DNA of 64,000 bases from Herbaspirillum sp. RV1423 (GTDB lineage Bacteria; Pseudomonadota; Gammaproteobacteria; Burkholderiales; Burkholderiaceae_D): the NCBI RefSeq assembly GCF_000577615.1, contig NZ_CBXX010000001.1:346598-410597 (forward strand), written 5' to 3'. Positions 46,536 to 54,530 of this stretch are shown piece by piece. Numbering within the stretch: position 1 is the first letter of the stretch; each line of letters begins with the position of its first letter. A program made the position numbers and the translations under genes. Below the pieces are notes generated by a model. It was given only the letters and a program-made list of their open reading frames with translations, was not told the DNA's origin and did not search any database.

Positions 46536-48800
46536 ATGAAATTCCGTTTCCCCATCGTCATCATCGACGAAGACTTCCGCTCCGAAAACACTTCCGGCCT
46601 GGGCATCCGCGCCCTGGCCGACGCCATCCAGGAAGAAGGCATGGAAGTGCTCGGCGTCACCAGCTACGGGGACCTGTCGCAGTTCGCCCAGCAACAATCG
46701 CGCGCCTCCGCCTTCATCCTGTCGATCGACGATGAGGAATTCGGCGCCGGTTCCTTCGAAGAAACCGCCTTCGCGCTCAAATCGCTGCGCGCCTTCGTCG
46801 GCGAAATCCGCCACAAGAACGCCGACATCCCGATTTACCTGTACGGCGAAACCCGCACCTCGCGCGACATCCCCAACGACATCCTGCGCGAACTGCACGG
46901 CTTCATCCACATGTTCGAAGACACGCCCGAATTCGTGGCGCGCCATATCATCCGCGAAGCCAAGTCCTACCTCGACGGCCTGGCGCCGCCGTTCTTCCGC
47001 GCGCTGGTGCATTACGCGCAGGACGGCTCGTATTCGTGGCACTGTCCCGGCCACTCGGGCGGCGTGGCCTTCCTGAAGTCGCCGATCGGCCAGATGTTCC
47101 ATCAATTCTTCGGCGAAAACATGTTGCGTGCCGACGTCTGCAACGCCGTCGAAGAACTCGGCCAACTGCTCGACCACACCGGCCCGGTCGCGAATTCCGA
47201 ACGCAATGCCGCGCGCATCTTCAACGCCGACCATTGCTACTTCGTCACCAACGGCACCTCGACGTCGAACAAGATGGTGTGGCACTCGACCGTGGCGCCC
47301 GGCGACATCGTCGTGGTCGACCGCAACTGCCACAAATCGATCCTGCACTCCATCATCATGACCGGCGCTATTCCCGTGTTCCTGATGCCCACGCGCAACC
47401 ACCTCGGCATCATCGGACCGATCCCGCTGGAAGAGTTCACGATGGAAAGCATCCGTCGCAAGATCGAAGCCAACCCCTTCGCGCGCGAAGCCGTCAACAA
47501 AAAGCCGCGCATCCTGACCATCACGCAATCGACTTACGACGGCGTGGTGTACAACGTCGAAACGCTGAAGGAAATGCTCGATGGCGAGATCGACACGCTG
47601 CATTTCGACGAAGCCTGGCTGCCGCACGCGACCTTCCATGAGTTCTACAAGGACATGCACGCCATCGGCAAGGACCGCCCGCGCGCCAAGAAGTCCATGA
47701 TCTTCTCGACCCAGTCGACCCATAAGCTGCTGGCCGGTTTGTCCCAAGCCTCGCAGATCCTGGTGCGCGAATCGGAAACCGTGCAGCTCGACCAGGACGC
47801 CTTCAACGAAGCCTTCCTGATGCATACCTCGACCTCGCCGCAGTACTCGATCATCGCCTCGTGCGACGTCGCCGCCGCCATGATGGAAGCACCGGGCGGC
47901 ACCGCGCTGGTGGAAGAAAGCATCCTCGAAGCGCTGGATTTCCGCCGCGCCATGAAAAAGATCGACCAGGAATTCGGCCAGGACTGGTGGTTCCAGGTGT
48001 GGGGGCCGAACAGCTTCTCCACCGAAGGCATCGGCGAACGCGAAGACTGGGTCATCAAGGCCGAAGACGACTGGCACGGCTTCGGCAACCTGGCGCCGGG
48101 CTTCAACATGCTCGACCCGATCAAGGCCACCATCGTCACCCCCGGCCTGTCGTTGGACGGCAAGTTCGGCGAGACCGGCATCCCCGCCTCGATCGTCACC
48201 AAATACCTGGCGGAACACGGCGTCATCGTCGAGAAATGCGGCCTGTATTCCTTCTTCATCATGTTCACCATCGGCATCACCAAGGGCCGCTGGAACACGC
48301 TGGTGACGGCCTTGCAGCAGTTCAAGGACGACTACGACAAGAACCAGCCGATCTGGCGCATCCTGCCCGAGTTCGCCGCCGCCAACCAGGGCCGCAACGC
48401 GCGCTACGAGCGCCTCGGCCTGCGCGACCTGTGCCAGCAGATCCACGAGACCTACCGCGCCTACGACGTCGCGCGCCTGACGACAGAGATGTACCTGTCC
48501 GACATGCAACCGGCGATGAAACCGTCCGACGCGTTCTCCAAGATGGCCCATCGCGAAATCGACCGCGTGCCGCTGGACGAACTCGAAGGCCGCGTCACCT
48601 CGATCCTGCTGACGCCGTATCCGCCGGGCATCCCGCTGCTGATCCCGGGCGAGCGCTTCAACAAGACCATCGTCGACTACCTGAAATTCGCGCGCGATTT
48701 CAACGAGAAATTCCCAGGCTTCGAGACCGACGTGCATGGTCTGGTCAAGCGTGAAGTGGATGGTCGACGCGATTACTTTGTGGATTGCGTGAAGCAGTAA
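46536..48800 (+). CDS. Arginine/lysine/ornithine decarboxylase, AdiA-like
   Basis: A 754-residue PLP enzyme of the large fold-I basic amino-acid decarboxylases, with an N-terminal receiver-like wing domain (about residues 1-140). The PLP lysine is Lys397 in QSTHKLLAGLSQAS. LLDHTGPVANSERNAARIF, VVVDRNCHKSI and LHFDEAWL are also typical. Length and motifs are closest to E. coli AdiA (arginine, 755 residues), but substrate specificity needs testing; lysine or ornithine are possible. No antiporter gene (adiC, cadB, potE) is adjacent, so a biosynthetic or polyamine role is as likely as acid resistance. GGAG precedes the ATG. Confidence 0.88.
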   Translation: MKFRFPIVIIDEDFRSENTSGLGIRALADAIQEEGMEVLGVTSYGDLSQFAQQQSRASAFILSIDDEEFGAGSFEETAFALKSLRAFVGEIRHKNADIPIYLYGETRTSRDIPNDILRELHGFIHMFEDTPEFVARHIIREAKSYLDGLAPPFFRALVHYAQDGSYSWHCPGHSGGVAFLKSPIGQMFHQFFGENMLRADVCNAVEELGQLLDHTGPVANSERNAARIFNADHCYFVTNGTSTSNKMVWHSTVAPGDIVVVDRNCHKSILHSIIMTGAIPVFLMPTRNHLGIIGPIPLEEFTMESIRRKIEANPFAREAVNKKPRILTITQSTYDGVVYNVETLKEMLDGEIDTLHFDEAWLPHATFHEFYKDMHAIGKDRPRAKKSMIFSTQSTHKLLAGLSQASQILVRESETVQLDQDAFNEAFLMHTSTSPQYSIIASCDVAAAMMEAPGGTALVEESILEALDFRRAMKKIDQEFGQDWWFQVWGPNSFSTEGIGEREDWVIKAEDDWHGFGNLAPGFNMLDPIKATIVTPGLSLDGKFGETGIPASIVTKYLAEHGVIVEKCGLYSFFIMFTIGITKGRWNTLVTALQQFKDDYDKNQPIWRILPEFAAANQGRNARYERLGLRDLCQQIHETYRAYDVARLTTEMYLSDMQPAMKPSDAFSKMAHREIDRVPLDELEGRVTSILLTPYPPGIPLLIPGERFNKTIVDYLKFARDFNEKFPGFETDVHGLVKREVDGRRDYFVDCVKQ

Positions 48801-48831
48801 GCCTGAGCGCGATGAGCAATATCAGGACGTG

Positions 48832-48868
48832 AAAAAACCGGCGCCGATGACAAGCGCCGGTTTTTTTT
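48832..48868. terminator. Rho-independent terminator, bidirectional
   Basis: ACCGGCGC pairs with GCGCCGGT around nine bases, with a run of A before it and eight T after it. It separates the decarboxylase from the convergent chrA pair. Confidence 0.85.
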
Positions 48869-48964
48869 CGGGATTTTTTCTGCCGAGACCATCATCAGCC
48901 TATTACAACCGAAAATATCCCGACTTCCCGAATCCTCACAACAGCCGGACCAACGCAACCGAAT

Positions 48965-49489
48965 TCAACGCAGCAACAACATCCCCGCCGCCGCCCCGCC
49001 GAACAGCAGCCACAGCGGATGGATTTTGGTCTTCAGCGAAATGGCTGCGGTCGCGACGGTAATCGCCGCCAGGATGCCATTGCTGATCGAAGCATGCGCA
49101 ATGAGCGCGGCGCTGGCGGCGACCAGTCCGGCCGTCACCGGCAACAGGCCGGATTGCACATGGCGGCGCCAGGGTTTGTCCTTGAAGCGCTCCCACACAT
49201 GCAGCATGAGGACGGTCACCACCGAAGACGGGCCGAACTTGGCCAGCGTGCTGACCAGCATCCCGTAAAAACCGGCCACATGCCAGCCGACCAGCGTCAC
49301 GATCATCAGGTTCGGTCCGGGCGCCGCCTGGCCTAGCGCGAACAGGGCGCTGAAGTCCTCCGCCGTCATCCAGTGATGCACGTCCACCACCTGGCGCTGC
49401 ATCTCCGGCAGGATGGTGTTGCCGCCGCCGAAAGCCAATAGCGACAACTCCGAAAAAATCATCGCCAATGCAATCAGGGTCTGGCTCAT
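48965..49489 (-). CDS. Chromate transporter subunit, short-chain ChrA (second half)
   Basis: A 174-residue membrane protein with the ChrA domain: LLAFGGGNTILPEMQRQVV and ALGQAAPGPNLMIVTLVGW are family motifs. It is one half of a paired short-chain CHR transporter; single-domain ChrA proteins work as a heteromeric pair with opposite topology. GGAGG precedes the ATG at 49489, which overlaps the stop of the partner gene (ATGA). A longer open frame to 49900 only reads antisense-like into the partner and is rejected. Export of chromate is the family role, though other oxyanions are possible. Confidence 0.88.
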   Translation of the reverse strand: MSQTLIALAMIFSELSLLAFGGGNTILPEMQRQVVDVHHWMTAEDFSALFALGQAAPGPNLMIVTLVGWHVAGFYGMLVSTLAKFGPSSVVTVLMLHVWERFKDKPWRRHVQSGLLPVTAGLVAASAALIAHASISNGILAAITVATAAISLKTKIHPLWLLFGGAAAGMLLLR

Positions 49490-50148
49490 TTGGCACCTCC
49501 CTTTCCGGCGGCTTTTTTCTCCGCCAGTTTGGCGGTGATCACCACGCTGACCGGCGTCATGACCAGCATGGTCCACAACAGCGGAATGCGCAGCCAGGCG
49601 ATGGCGACAAAGCAGACCGCCGCCAGGCCGGCCAGCACAAGATTCTTGCGCAGCGGCAGCGCGATCTTGATCGCCATCTGCACCAGCAGGCCGGCCGCCG
49701 CCGCGGCAAGTCCGGCGAACAGATGTTTGATGTTGGGATCGTTCCGGTAATGCTCGTAAAGAATACCAAGCATGATCACCACCATCGACGGCACCGCGAT
49801 CAGGCCGAGGATCGCGGACAGCGCGCCCTTGACGCCGCGAAAACGCATGCCCAGCGCCACCGACAGATTGATGATGTTGCCGCCCGGCAGGAACTGGCAC
49901 AAACCCAGCAACTCGACGAACTCGGCTTCGCTCAGCCAGCGACGACGCTCGACCACCATGCGATGCGCCAAAGGCAGCGCGCCGCCGAACGCCGTCATGC
50001 CGAGACCGAGAAACCCCAGGAACAACTCCCTGGACGTCGGTACAACGCGGACATGGCCGCCCTCCTGCATCGCGGATGCCGAGGATGCGACGGGTTGATC
50101 GGACGGCGCCGGGCCGGAAGACTGTTGTGGATTGTTTTGATTGTGCAC
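49486..50148 (-). CDS. Chromate transporter subunit, short-chain ChrA (first half)
   Basis: A 220-residue ChrA-domain protein: GLGMTAFGGALPLAHRMVVE and LCQFLPGGNIINLSVALG match the family. A polar, Gln/Pro/Ser-rich tail of about 25 residues precedes the domain. I chose the GTG at 50148 because AAGGAG lies seven bases before it; the frame reaches 50184, and an ATG at 50070 is also possible. It overlaps the second chrA gene and is divergent from a LysR gene, which probably controls it. Confidence 0.85.
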   Translation of the reverse strand: MHNQNNPQQSSGPAPSDQPVASSASAMQEGGHVRVVPTSRELFLGFLGLGMTAFGGALPLAHRMVVERRRWLSEAEFVELLGLCQFLPGGNIINLSVALGMRFRGVKGALSAILGLIAVPSMVVIMLGILYEHYRNDPNIKHLFAGLAAAAAGLLVQMAIKIALPLRKNLVLAGLAAVCFVAIAWLRIPLLWTMLVMTPVSVVITAKLAEKKAAGKGGAK

Positions 50149-50220
50149 GCTGTTTCTCCTTCTTGGTGCGGCCCTTGCGGCCACGAACAGCAGGCTACTC
50201 TTGCGACGTTATTTTGTCTA

Positions 50221-50248
50221 ATATATGGCAGGCACACTAATCATATAT
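50221..50248. promoter_or_regulatory. Inverted repeat in the chrA-LysR divergent region
   Basis: ATATATG (50221-50227) and CATATAT (50242-50248), 14 bases apart, lie between the divergent genes just before the LysR start. The AT-rich dyad is a candidate LysR operator; TATATA at 50244-50249 could be the LysR -10 box. Confidence 0.45.
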
Positions 50249-50255
50249 AAATCAT

Positions 50256-51212
50256 ATGTCATCCATCGACCTGCGCCTGTTGCGCTATTTCATCGCCGTG
50301 GCCGAAGAAGGCCACCTGACCAAGGCCGCGCAACGCATCGGCATCCAGCAACCGCCGCTGAGCCAGCAGATCCGCGCGCTGGAAAACGAACTGGGCGTGA
50401 CGCTGTTCAATCGCCTGCCGCGCGGCATGGAACTGACCGAAAGCGGCCATGCCTTGCTGGCCGACGCGCGCATAATCCTGTCGCAGGTCGATTCCAGCGT
50501 GGCCGGAGTACGGCGCATCGCGCGCGGCGAGCTCGGCCGCATCGCGGTGGGATTCACCGAATCGGCGTCGCTGCATCCTTTCGTGCCGACCGTGATCCGC
50601 GCCTTCCGCGACATCGCCCCCGACGTGACCTTGACCGTGGAAGAAAGCAGCACCACGGATCTGGTCGCCCTGATGAGCCAGAACCGCATCGACGTCGCCT
50701 TCATTCGCTCGCCGGTGGGCGATGTCAGCGACATCACCATCGAAACCATGATGGTGGAAGAAATGATCGTCGCCCTCCCCGCCGCCCACCCGCTGGTGCG
50801 CAACAAGCGCCGCAAGAGCGTGCCGCTGACGGCGCTGGCGGACGAAGTCTTCGTCCTCAACCGGCGCCCGAGCGGCCCCGGCCTGTACGACACGATCATC
50901 GCCGCCTGCCGCGCCGCCGGTTTCAGCCCGCGCGTGGAACAGGAAGCGCGCAAGAACCTCTCCACACTGAGCCTGGTGGCCGCAGGTCTCGGCATCTCGA
51001 TCATCCCCGCATCGATGCGCCACGTCGAACTGGAATCGGTGACCTACCTCAACATCGACGACGCCCCCGGCCTGAGCGCACCGCTGCATCTGGCCTATCG
51101 CGACAGCGGCCAGTCGGGCGCGGTGAAACGCTTCATCGCCGAAGCCAGGAAATGTGCGAAAGCCGTCAAGAAGCATTCAGCACGCGCCAACGAAAACAGC
51201 CGCATGTCCTGA
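50256..51212 (+). CDS. LysR family transcriptional regulator
   Basis: A 318-residue regulator. The N-terminal winged helix-turn-helix (LLRYFIAVAEEGHLTKAAQR, then QQPPLSQQIRALENELGVTL) is classical LysR; residues about 90-300 are the periplasmic-binding-like effector domain. The divergent chrA pair is its likely target, a common LysR arrangement. No Shine-Dalgarno is visible before the ATG at 50256, and the -10-like TATATA lies six bases upstream, so the mRNA may be leaderless. Confidence 0.9.
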   Translation: MSSIDLRLLRYFIAVAEEGHLTKAAQRIGIQQPPLSQQIRALENELGVTLFNRLPRGMELTESGHALLADARIILSQVDSSVAGVRRIARGELGRIAVGFTESASLHPFVPTVIRAFRDIAPDVTLTVEESSTTDLVALMSQNRIDVAFIRSPVGDVSDITIETMMVEEMIVALPAAHPLVRNKRRKSVPLTALADEVFVLNRRPSGPGLYDTIIAACRAAGFSPRVEQEARKNLSTLSLVAAGLGISIIPASMRHVELESVTYLNIDDAPGLSAPLHLAYRDSGQSGAVKRFIAEARKCAKAVKKHSARANENSRMS

Positions 51213-51230
51213 GAACATGCGGCTGTTTCC
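51194..51230 (+). terminator. Terminator overlapping the LysR 3' end
   Basis: AAACAGCCGCATGT and ACATGCGGCTGTTT are perfect 14-bp arms; the LysR stop codon (51210-51212) sits in the loop, so the first arm is coding. It separates LysR from the convergent dcd gene. Confidence 0.75.
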
Positions 51231-51244
51231 GATGACGGAACGGC

Positions 51245-51811
51245 TTAGGTCTTCGGCAGCGTCACGCCGTGCTGGCCCTGATACTTGCCGCCGCGATCCT
51301 TGTAGGAAGTCTCGCAGATTTCATCGCTTTCAAAGAACAGCACCTGAGCGCAACCTTCACCGGCGTAGATCTTGGCCGGTAGCGGCGTAGTGTTGGAGAA
51401 CTCCAGCGTAACGTAGCCTTCCCACTCCGGCTCGAAAGGCGTGACGTTGACGATGATGCCGCAGCGCGCGTAAGTCGACTTGCCGAGGCAGATCGTCAGC
51501 ACGCTGCGCGGGATGCGGAAATACTCCACCGTGCGCGCCAGCGCGAACGAGTTCGGCGGAATGATGCAGACATCGCCCTTGAAATCAACGAAAGATTTTT
51601 CATCGAAGTTCTTGGGATCGACAATGGTCGAATTGATGTTGGTAAAAATCTTGAATTCGTTGGCGCAGCGGATATCGTAGCCATACGAAGACGTCCCGTA
51701 GGACACGATCTTGTGGCCGTTGGCCTCGCGCACCTGACCGGGCTCGAAGGGCTCGATCATGCCTGTGTTTTCCGCCATGCGGCGTATCCATTTGTCGGAT
51801 TTGATTGCCAT
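51245..51811 (-). CDS. dcd: dCTP deaminase
   Basis: A 188-residue enzyme that deaminates dCTP to dUTP, feeding dUMP for Thy[15 protein letters not shown] at the start, [20 protein letters not shown], the [20 protein letters not shown] catalytic stretch (with the active-site Glu) and the C-terminal [12 protein letters not shown] match E. coli Dcd (193 residues). It is cytoplasmic. It converges on the LysR gene, with the terminator at 51194 between. Confidence 0.95.
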   Translation of the reverse strand: MAIKSDKWIRRMAENTGMIEPFEPGQVREANGHKIVSYGTSSYGYDIRCANEFKIFTNINSTIVDPKNFDEKSFVDFKGDVCIIPPNSFALARTVEYFRIPRSVLTICLGKSTYARCGIIVNVTPFEPEWEGYVTLEFSNTTPLPAKIYAGEGCAQVLFFESDEICETSYKDRGGKYQGQHGVTLPKT

Positions 51812-52448
51812 TGTCTTTTTGGAAATAGAGTGCGATAAAAGTGCTGCAATTCTACGCTAAATGCCGCGTAAATCGCGAATTGAGAAAAGGATGCGCACTA
51901 CTGCCGCATTGAAAACAGACTCGAGCGGCCCTAAACGAAGCATGCCTCCTCTATCGCCGTCATCCCAGCGAACGTTGCGATTCAGCGGCGTGAGGATGGC
52001 CGATACGACGCTGGGTCCTGACTTGCGTCAGGACGACGGACGGGGGAGTGTGACGAGGGTATTTTCGCATTCACCGCCTCCCACTGCTCATTACTTGATG
52101 CTTGACGATAAACAATAAGAATTTATTCGTTCATATTTTCTACAATTGAGGATAAACGACTGCGAAATATTGTTTTGAGAGTTTTCTCATATATCGCCCG
52201 GATGATCGCCACCACAATGGCTGCCCGCAAGCGTCACTGAATCGATCAAGTAGACGACCCGACAAACGGTCCTCATTGCTCTCGAAATACATCGACTCCA
52301 GTGATTGATTGCGGAATCGATTCGACCGGCTGCTGCCTGCGACAAAAAGCCGAAGAAGCCGTCATGTCTCCGACGTATGTCACGACCAGGAATTCTTCTC
52401 AGTCGAATCTTCTTTTTATCAACGTTTAATTTACTTACCCACACCACT
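51812..52448. other. Intergenic region with a REP-like element
   Basis: 637 bases without a supported gene; an 85-codon frame at 51861-52118 runs through the repeat and is rejected. It holds the REP-like copy around 51961-52034 and then an AT-rich stretch (52090-52200) that probably carries promoter signals. No RNA gene is recognised. Confidence 0.45.
52015..52034. repeat. REP-like hairpin, second variant
   Basis: GTCCTGAC and GTCAGGAC around TTGC, within ACGACGCTGG...GACGACGG, as at 35107. A degenerate partner, CATCCCAGCGAACGTTG, lies upstream at 51961. Confidence 0.7.
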
Positions 52449-52715
52449 ATGCACATCAAACACATTGCCATTGCTGCCACTCTTGCCGTCACCGCCGGCG
52501 CTGCCTTTGCCGAAGGCGGCGTCTATCCTCCCGAAACCGCATTCGTTTCGACCACCACACGCGCTGCAGTCATTGAGCAGATTCGTGCAAACGATCCCAA
52601 CATGGCACGCACCAATGCCTATCCGGTTGCAGTCCAGCCCGCGCCGTCCATGAGCAAGCACGAAAACGCCATGCAACTGCAGGCGGCTGACAAACAACTC
52701 TACCAAGGCGCTTAA
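52449..52715 (+). CDS. Small exported protein, DUF4148-like
   Basis: An 88-residue protein with a signal peptide (MHIKHIAIAATLAVTAG, cleavage after AFA, about residue 21). The mature part is polar and ends LQAADKQLYQGA, like the short periplasmic DUF4148 proteins common in Burkholderiales. No clear ribosome site precedes the ATG at 52449; longer frames upstream have no support. The role of this family is not known. Confidence 0.65.
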   Translation: MHIKHIAIAATLAVTAGAAFAEGGVYPPETAFVSTTTRAAVIEQIRANDPNMARTNAYPVAVQPAPSMSKHENAMQLQAADKQLYQGA

Positions 52716-52977
52716 GCCTTTGTGGCTCCTGTTCAAGCATCATCCTGCTTTGACGGAGCCATTTTCTCCCTCCGCTTTTACCTCGCCAATACCGACAACC
52801 ATTGCGCACTCGCCGGCTTTCCTGCGATTGATCCGATCTGCTCTAATCGATGCCGCGGACTACCGGATGACGAAATCAGACGCCGGTCAAGGTATCGCTC
52901 GCCTGGCCCGTAACACTCAAATCTTCTTGCAGTACATATGCGGCAACGGGGTCGACTGAAGGAAAACGAATCATCGC

Positions 52978-53006
52978 TTGACAGACTACCTACTAAAAGG
53001 TAGCCT
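52978..53006 (+). promoter_or_regulatory. TetR gene promoter with self-operator
   Basis: TTGACA (52978-52983), 17-bp spacer, TAGCCT (53001-53006). The dyad CTACCT (52986-52991) / AGGTAG (52998-53003) fills the spacer and the -10 box, so a bound repressor would block the polymerase. A related dyad lies before the next gene at 53632. Confidence 0.7.
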
Positions 53007-53012
53007 GCATGC

Positions 53013-53597
53013 ATGTCCACTTCATCCAATACATCCGACGGCATCTTACGGTGCGCCCAATCGCTGATCGTTTCCGGCGGCTACAATGGCTTCAGCTATG
53101 CCGACATAGCGAAGGTCATTGGCATCCGCAACGCCAGTATTCATCATCATTTTCCCAGCAAAGCCATTCTCGTTCGCACACTGGTGACACAGTATCGCGA
53201 GGAGATGCAAGCTGGAATTGCAAATCTGGAGCACAGCGTTTCCGATCCGCTTGAACAGCTTCGCGCCTATGCCAAATTTTGGGAAGTTTGCATCGCTGAT
53301 GCATCCTCCTCATTTTGCGTTTGCGCCTTGCTGGCGAGTGAAATGCCGATTCTTCCTGATGAGATCGCGCTTGAAGTGAGAGCGCATTTTCGGGTGCTTT
53401 CGACCTGGCTGACATCTGTTTTCGCACGCGGCGCAGCGCAAGGCAGCTTGCAACTGACCGAGCCGCCCGGGGTGGAAGCTGAAATATTCATGGCGGCAGT
53501 CCACGGCGCCATGCTGTCGGCGCGCGCCTACGGGGACGCGCACATGTTCGGCGCCATCATCAATCCGCTTCTGGCACGCCTCGTTCGTCAGGGTTGA
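53013..53597 (+). CDS. TetR family transcriptional repressor
   Basis: A 194-residue repressor. The N-terminal helix-turn-helix reads GFSYADIAKVIGIRNASIHH followed by HFPSKAILVRTLV, the TetR hallmark. The C-terminal helical domain (about 60-194) has FWEVCIADASSSFCVCALLA with two nearby cysteines, and could bind a small electrophile or ligand. The start at 53013 lies just after the promoter (53001), so the leader is very short. It is followed by a membrane protein gene with a matching operator, its probable target. Confidence 0.88.
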   Translation: MSTSSNTSDGILRCAQSLIVSGGYNGFSYADIAKVIGIRNASIHHHFPSKAILVRTLVTQYREEMQAGIANLEHSVSDPLEQLRAYAKFWEVCIADASSSFCVCALLASEMPILPDEIALEVRAHFRVLSTWLTSVFARGAAQGSLQLTEPPGVEAEIFMAAVHGAMLSARAYGDAHMFGAIINPLLARLVRQG

Positions 53598-53631
53598 TGT
53601 GTGAAGCAATTGCTTCAACGCTCGGCCGCTT

Positions 53632-53655
53632 TACCTACCGATTAGTAGGTAGCCT
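53632..53655 (+). promoter_or_regulatory. Candidate TetR operator before the membrane protein gene
   Basis: TACCTAC (53632-53638) and GTAGGTA (53645-53651) form a dyad, followed by TAGCCT (53650-53655), the same -10-like hexamer as in the tetR promoter. TACCTAC and GGTAGCCT are shared with 52987-53006. Confidence 0.6.
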
Positions 53656-53729
53656 TATTGCAAGAATCGCTGTTCTGAAACAAGATCGCCCTTCTTTGCA
53701 CCTTGCATTTTTTGATAAAGGATCGCTTC

Positions 53730-54218
53730 ATGTTTGGAATTTCTCATCTCGGCTGGATTCACACACTAGGCAGCTTGCCGGCCATTCCGGCGGCTGTGTA
53801 TATGTTTGCGCGCTATGGACGAATCACGCCCCGTTCGAGAGCCGGCACTGTCTATCTGATTTCAATGTTGGCGGGGGCCACTACGGTCTTTTTCGTGACG
53901 CATCAGCCGGTCAGCTATGCAATCGCTGTCGCCACGCTGTTTTTTCTTCTTGTGGGCTATAGCGCGGGCAGATTTTCGAAGGCAGGAGGTATGGCGATGT
54001 ATATAGAAACGGTCTTCCTGACAGTGAGCGCATTTCTGCTCATGGTGCCGACCGTCACTGAAACGCTGCGCAGAGTGCCGGACGGCCACCCGTTTGTTAC
54101 CGATTTGAAATCTCCGCTGTTGCTCGGATCGCAAGCGAGCCTTCTTGTCATGCTGATTGTCGGACTGAGCATCCAGATCATGTATTTGCGCAGGAAAGGC
54201 AAAGCCGCGATCGCATGA
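53730..54218 (+). CDS. Four-span membrane protein of unknown function
   Basis: A 162-residue protein with four hydrophobic segments (about residues 7-27, 40-58, 64-80 and 92-107) and a fifth near the end (about 132-153). A conserved-looking HTLGSLPAIPAAVYMF lies near the start. I chose the ATG at 53730 (AAAGGA upstream) over the in-frame ATG at 53703. The dyad at 53632 places it under the TetR regulator, the typical set-up for a substrate-inducible transport or detoxification function, but I cannot assign a family with confidence. Confidence 0.7.
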   Translation: MFGISHLGWIHTLGSLPAIPAAVYMFARYGRITPRSRAGTVYLISMLAGATTVFFVTHQPVSYAIAVATLFFLLVGYSAGRFSKAGGMAMYIETVFLTVSAFLLMVPTVTETLRRVPDGHPFVTDLKSPLLLGSQASLLVMLIVGLSIQIMYLRRKGKAAIA

Positions 54219-54266
54219 ACAACGTAATGCCGCCAAGCGTTCAGGGAATTCTCAAGGAGAGATAGC

Positions 54267-54482
54267 ATGTCGCGTAATCCGGTAACGCCCGTTCGTCCTG
54301 TCGATCCCGTTGGCGCCGTAAGACGGGTCGACAGCGGCTCCACCTATTTTCGCCATCTGGATCTGTGGCGACTCACCTCCGAGGTCCATGCGGCAGAACG
54401 CCGGGCAAAAAAACCGGGTACCCGGGATGACGATTTCGCCCGGGTCTTGTCCTGCGCTGCGAATCCTGACACGGAAGTTTAA
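54267..54482 (+). CDS. Small hypothetical protein
   Basis: A 71-residue polar protein, rich in Arg, Pro and Val at the start (NPVTPVRPVDPVGAVRRVD, a PV-repeat), then a charged helical part. AAGGAGAG lies eight bases before the ATG. It follows the TetR-controlled membrane gene by 48 bp and may be co-expressed. No signal peptide, membrane segment or known family is seen. Confidence 0.5.
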   Translation: MSRNPVTPVRPVDPVGAVRRVDSGSTYFRHLDLWRLTSEVHAAERRAKKPGTRDDDFARVLSCAANPDTEV

Positions 54483-54530
54483 GAGAGCTAATCGGGCAAC
54501 TGATTCGCTGGTGCAGGAATAACCAGAATT

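Noticed and set aside
46521..48737. A 738-codon minus-strand frame opposite the decarboxylase
   Set aside because: Antisense shadow; the plus-strand gene has clear PLP-enzyme motifs.
48965..49900. ChrA second-half frame extended to 311 codons
   Set aside because: The extra 137 codons overlap the first chrA gene in another frame; GGAGG and an ATGA overlap mark the start at 49489.
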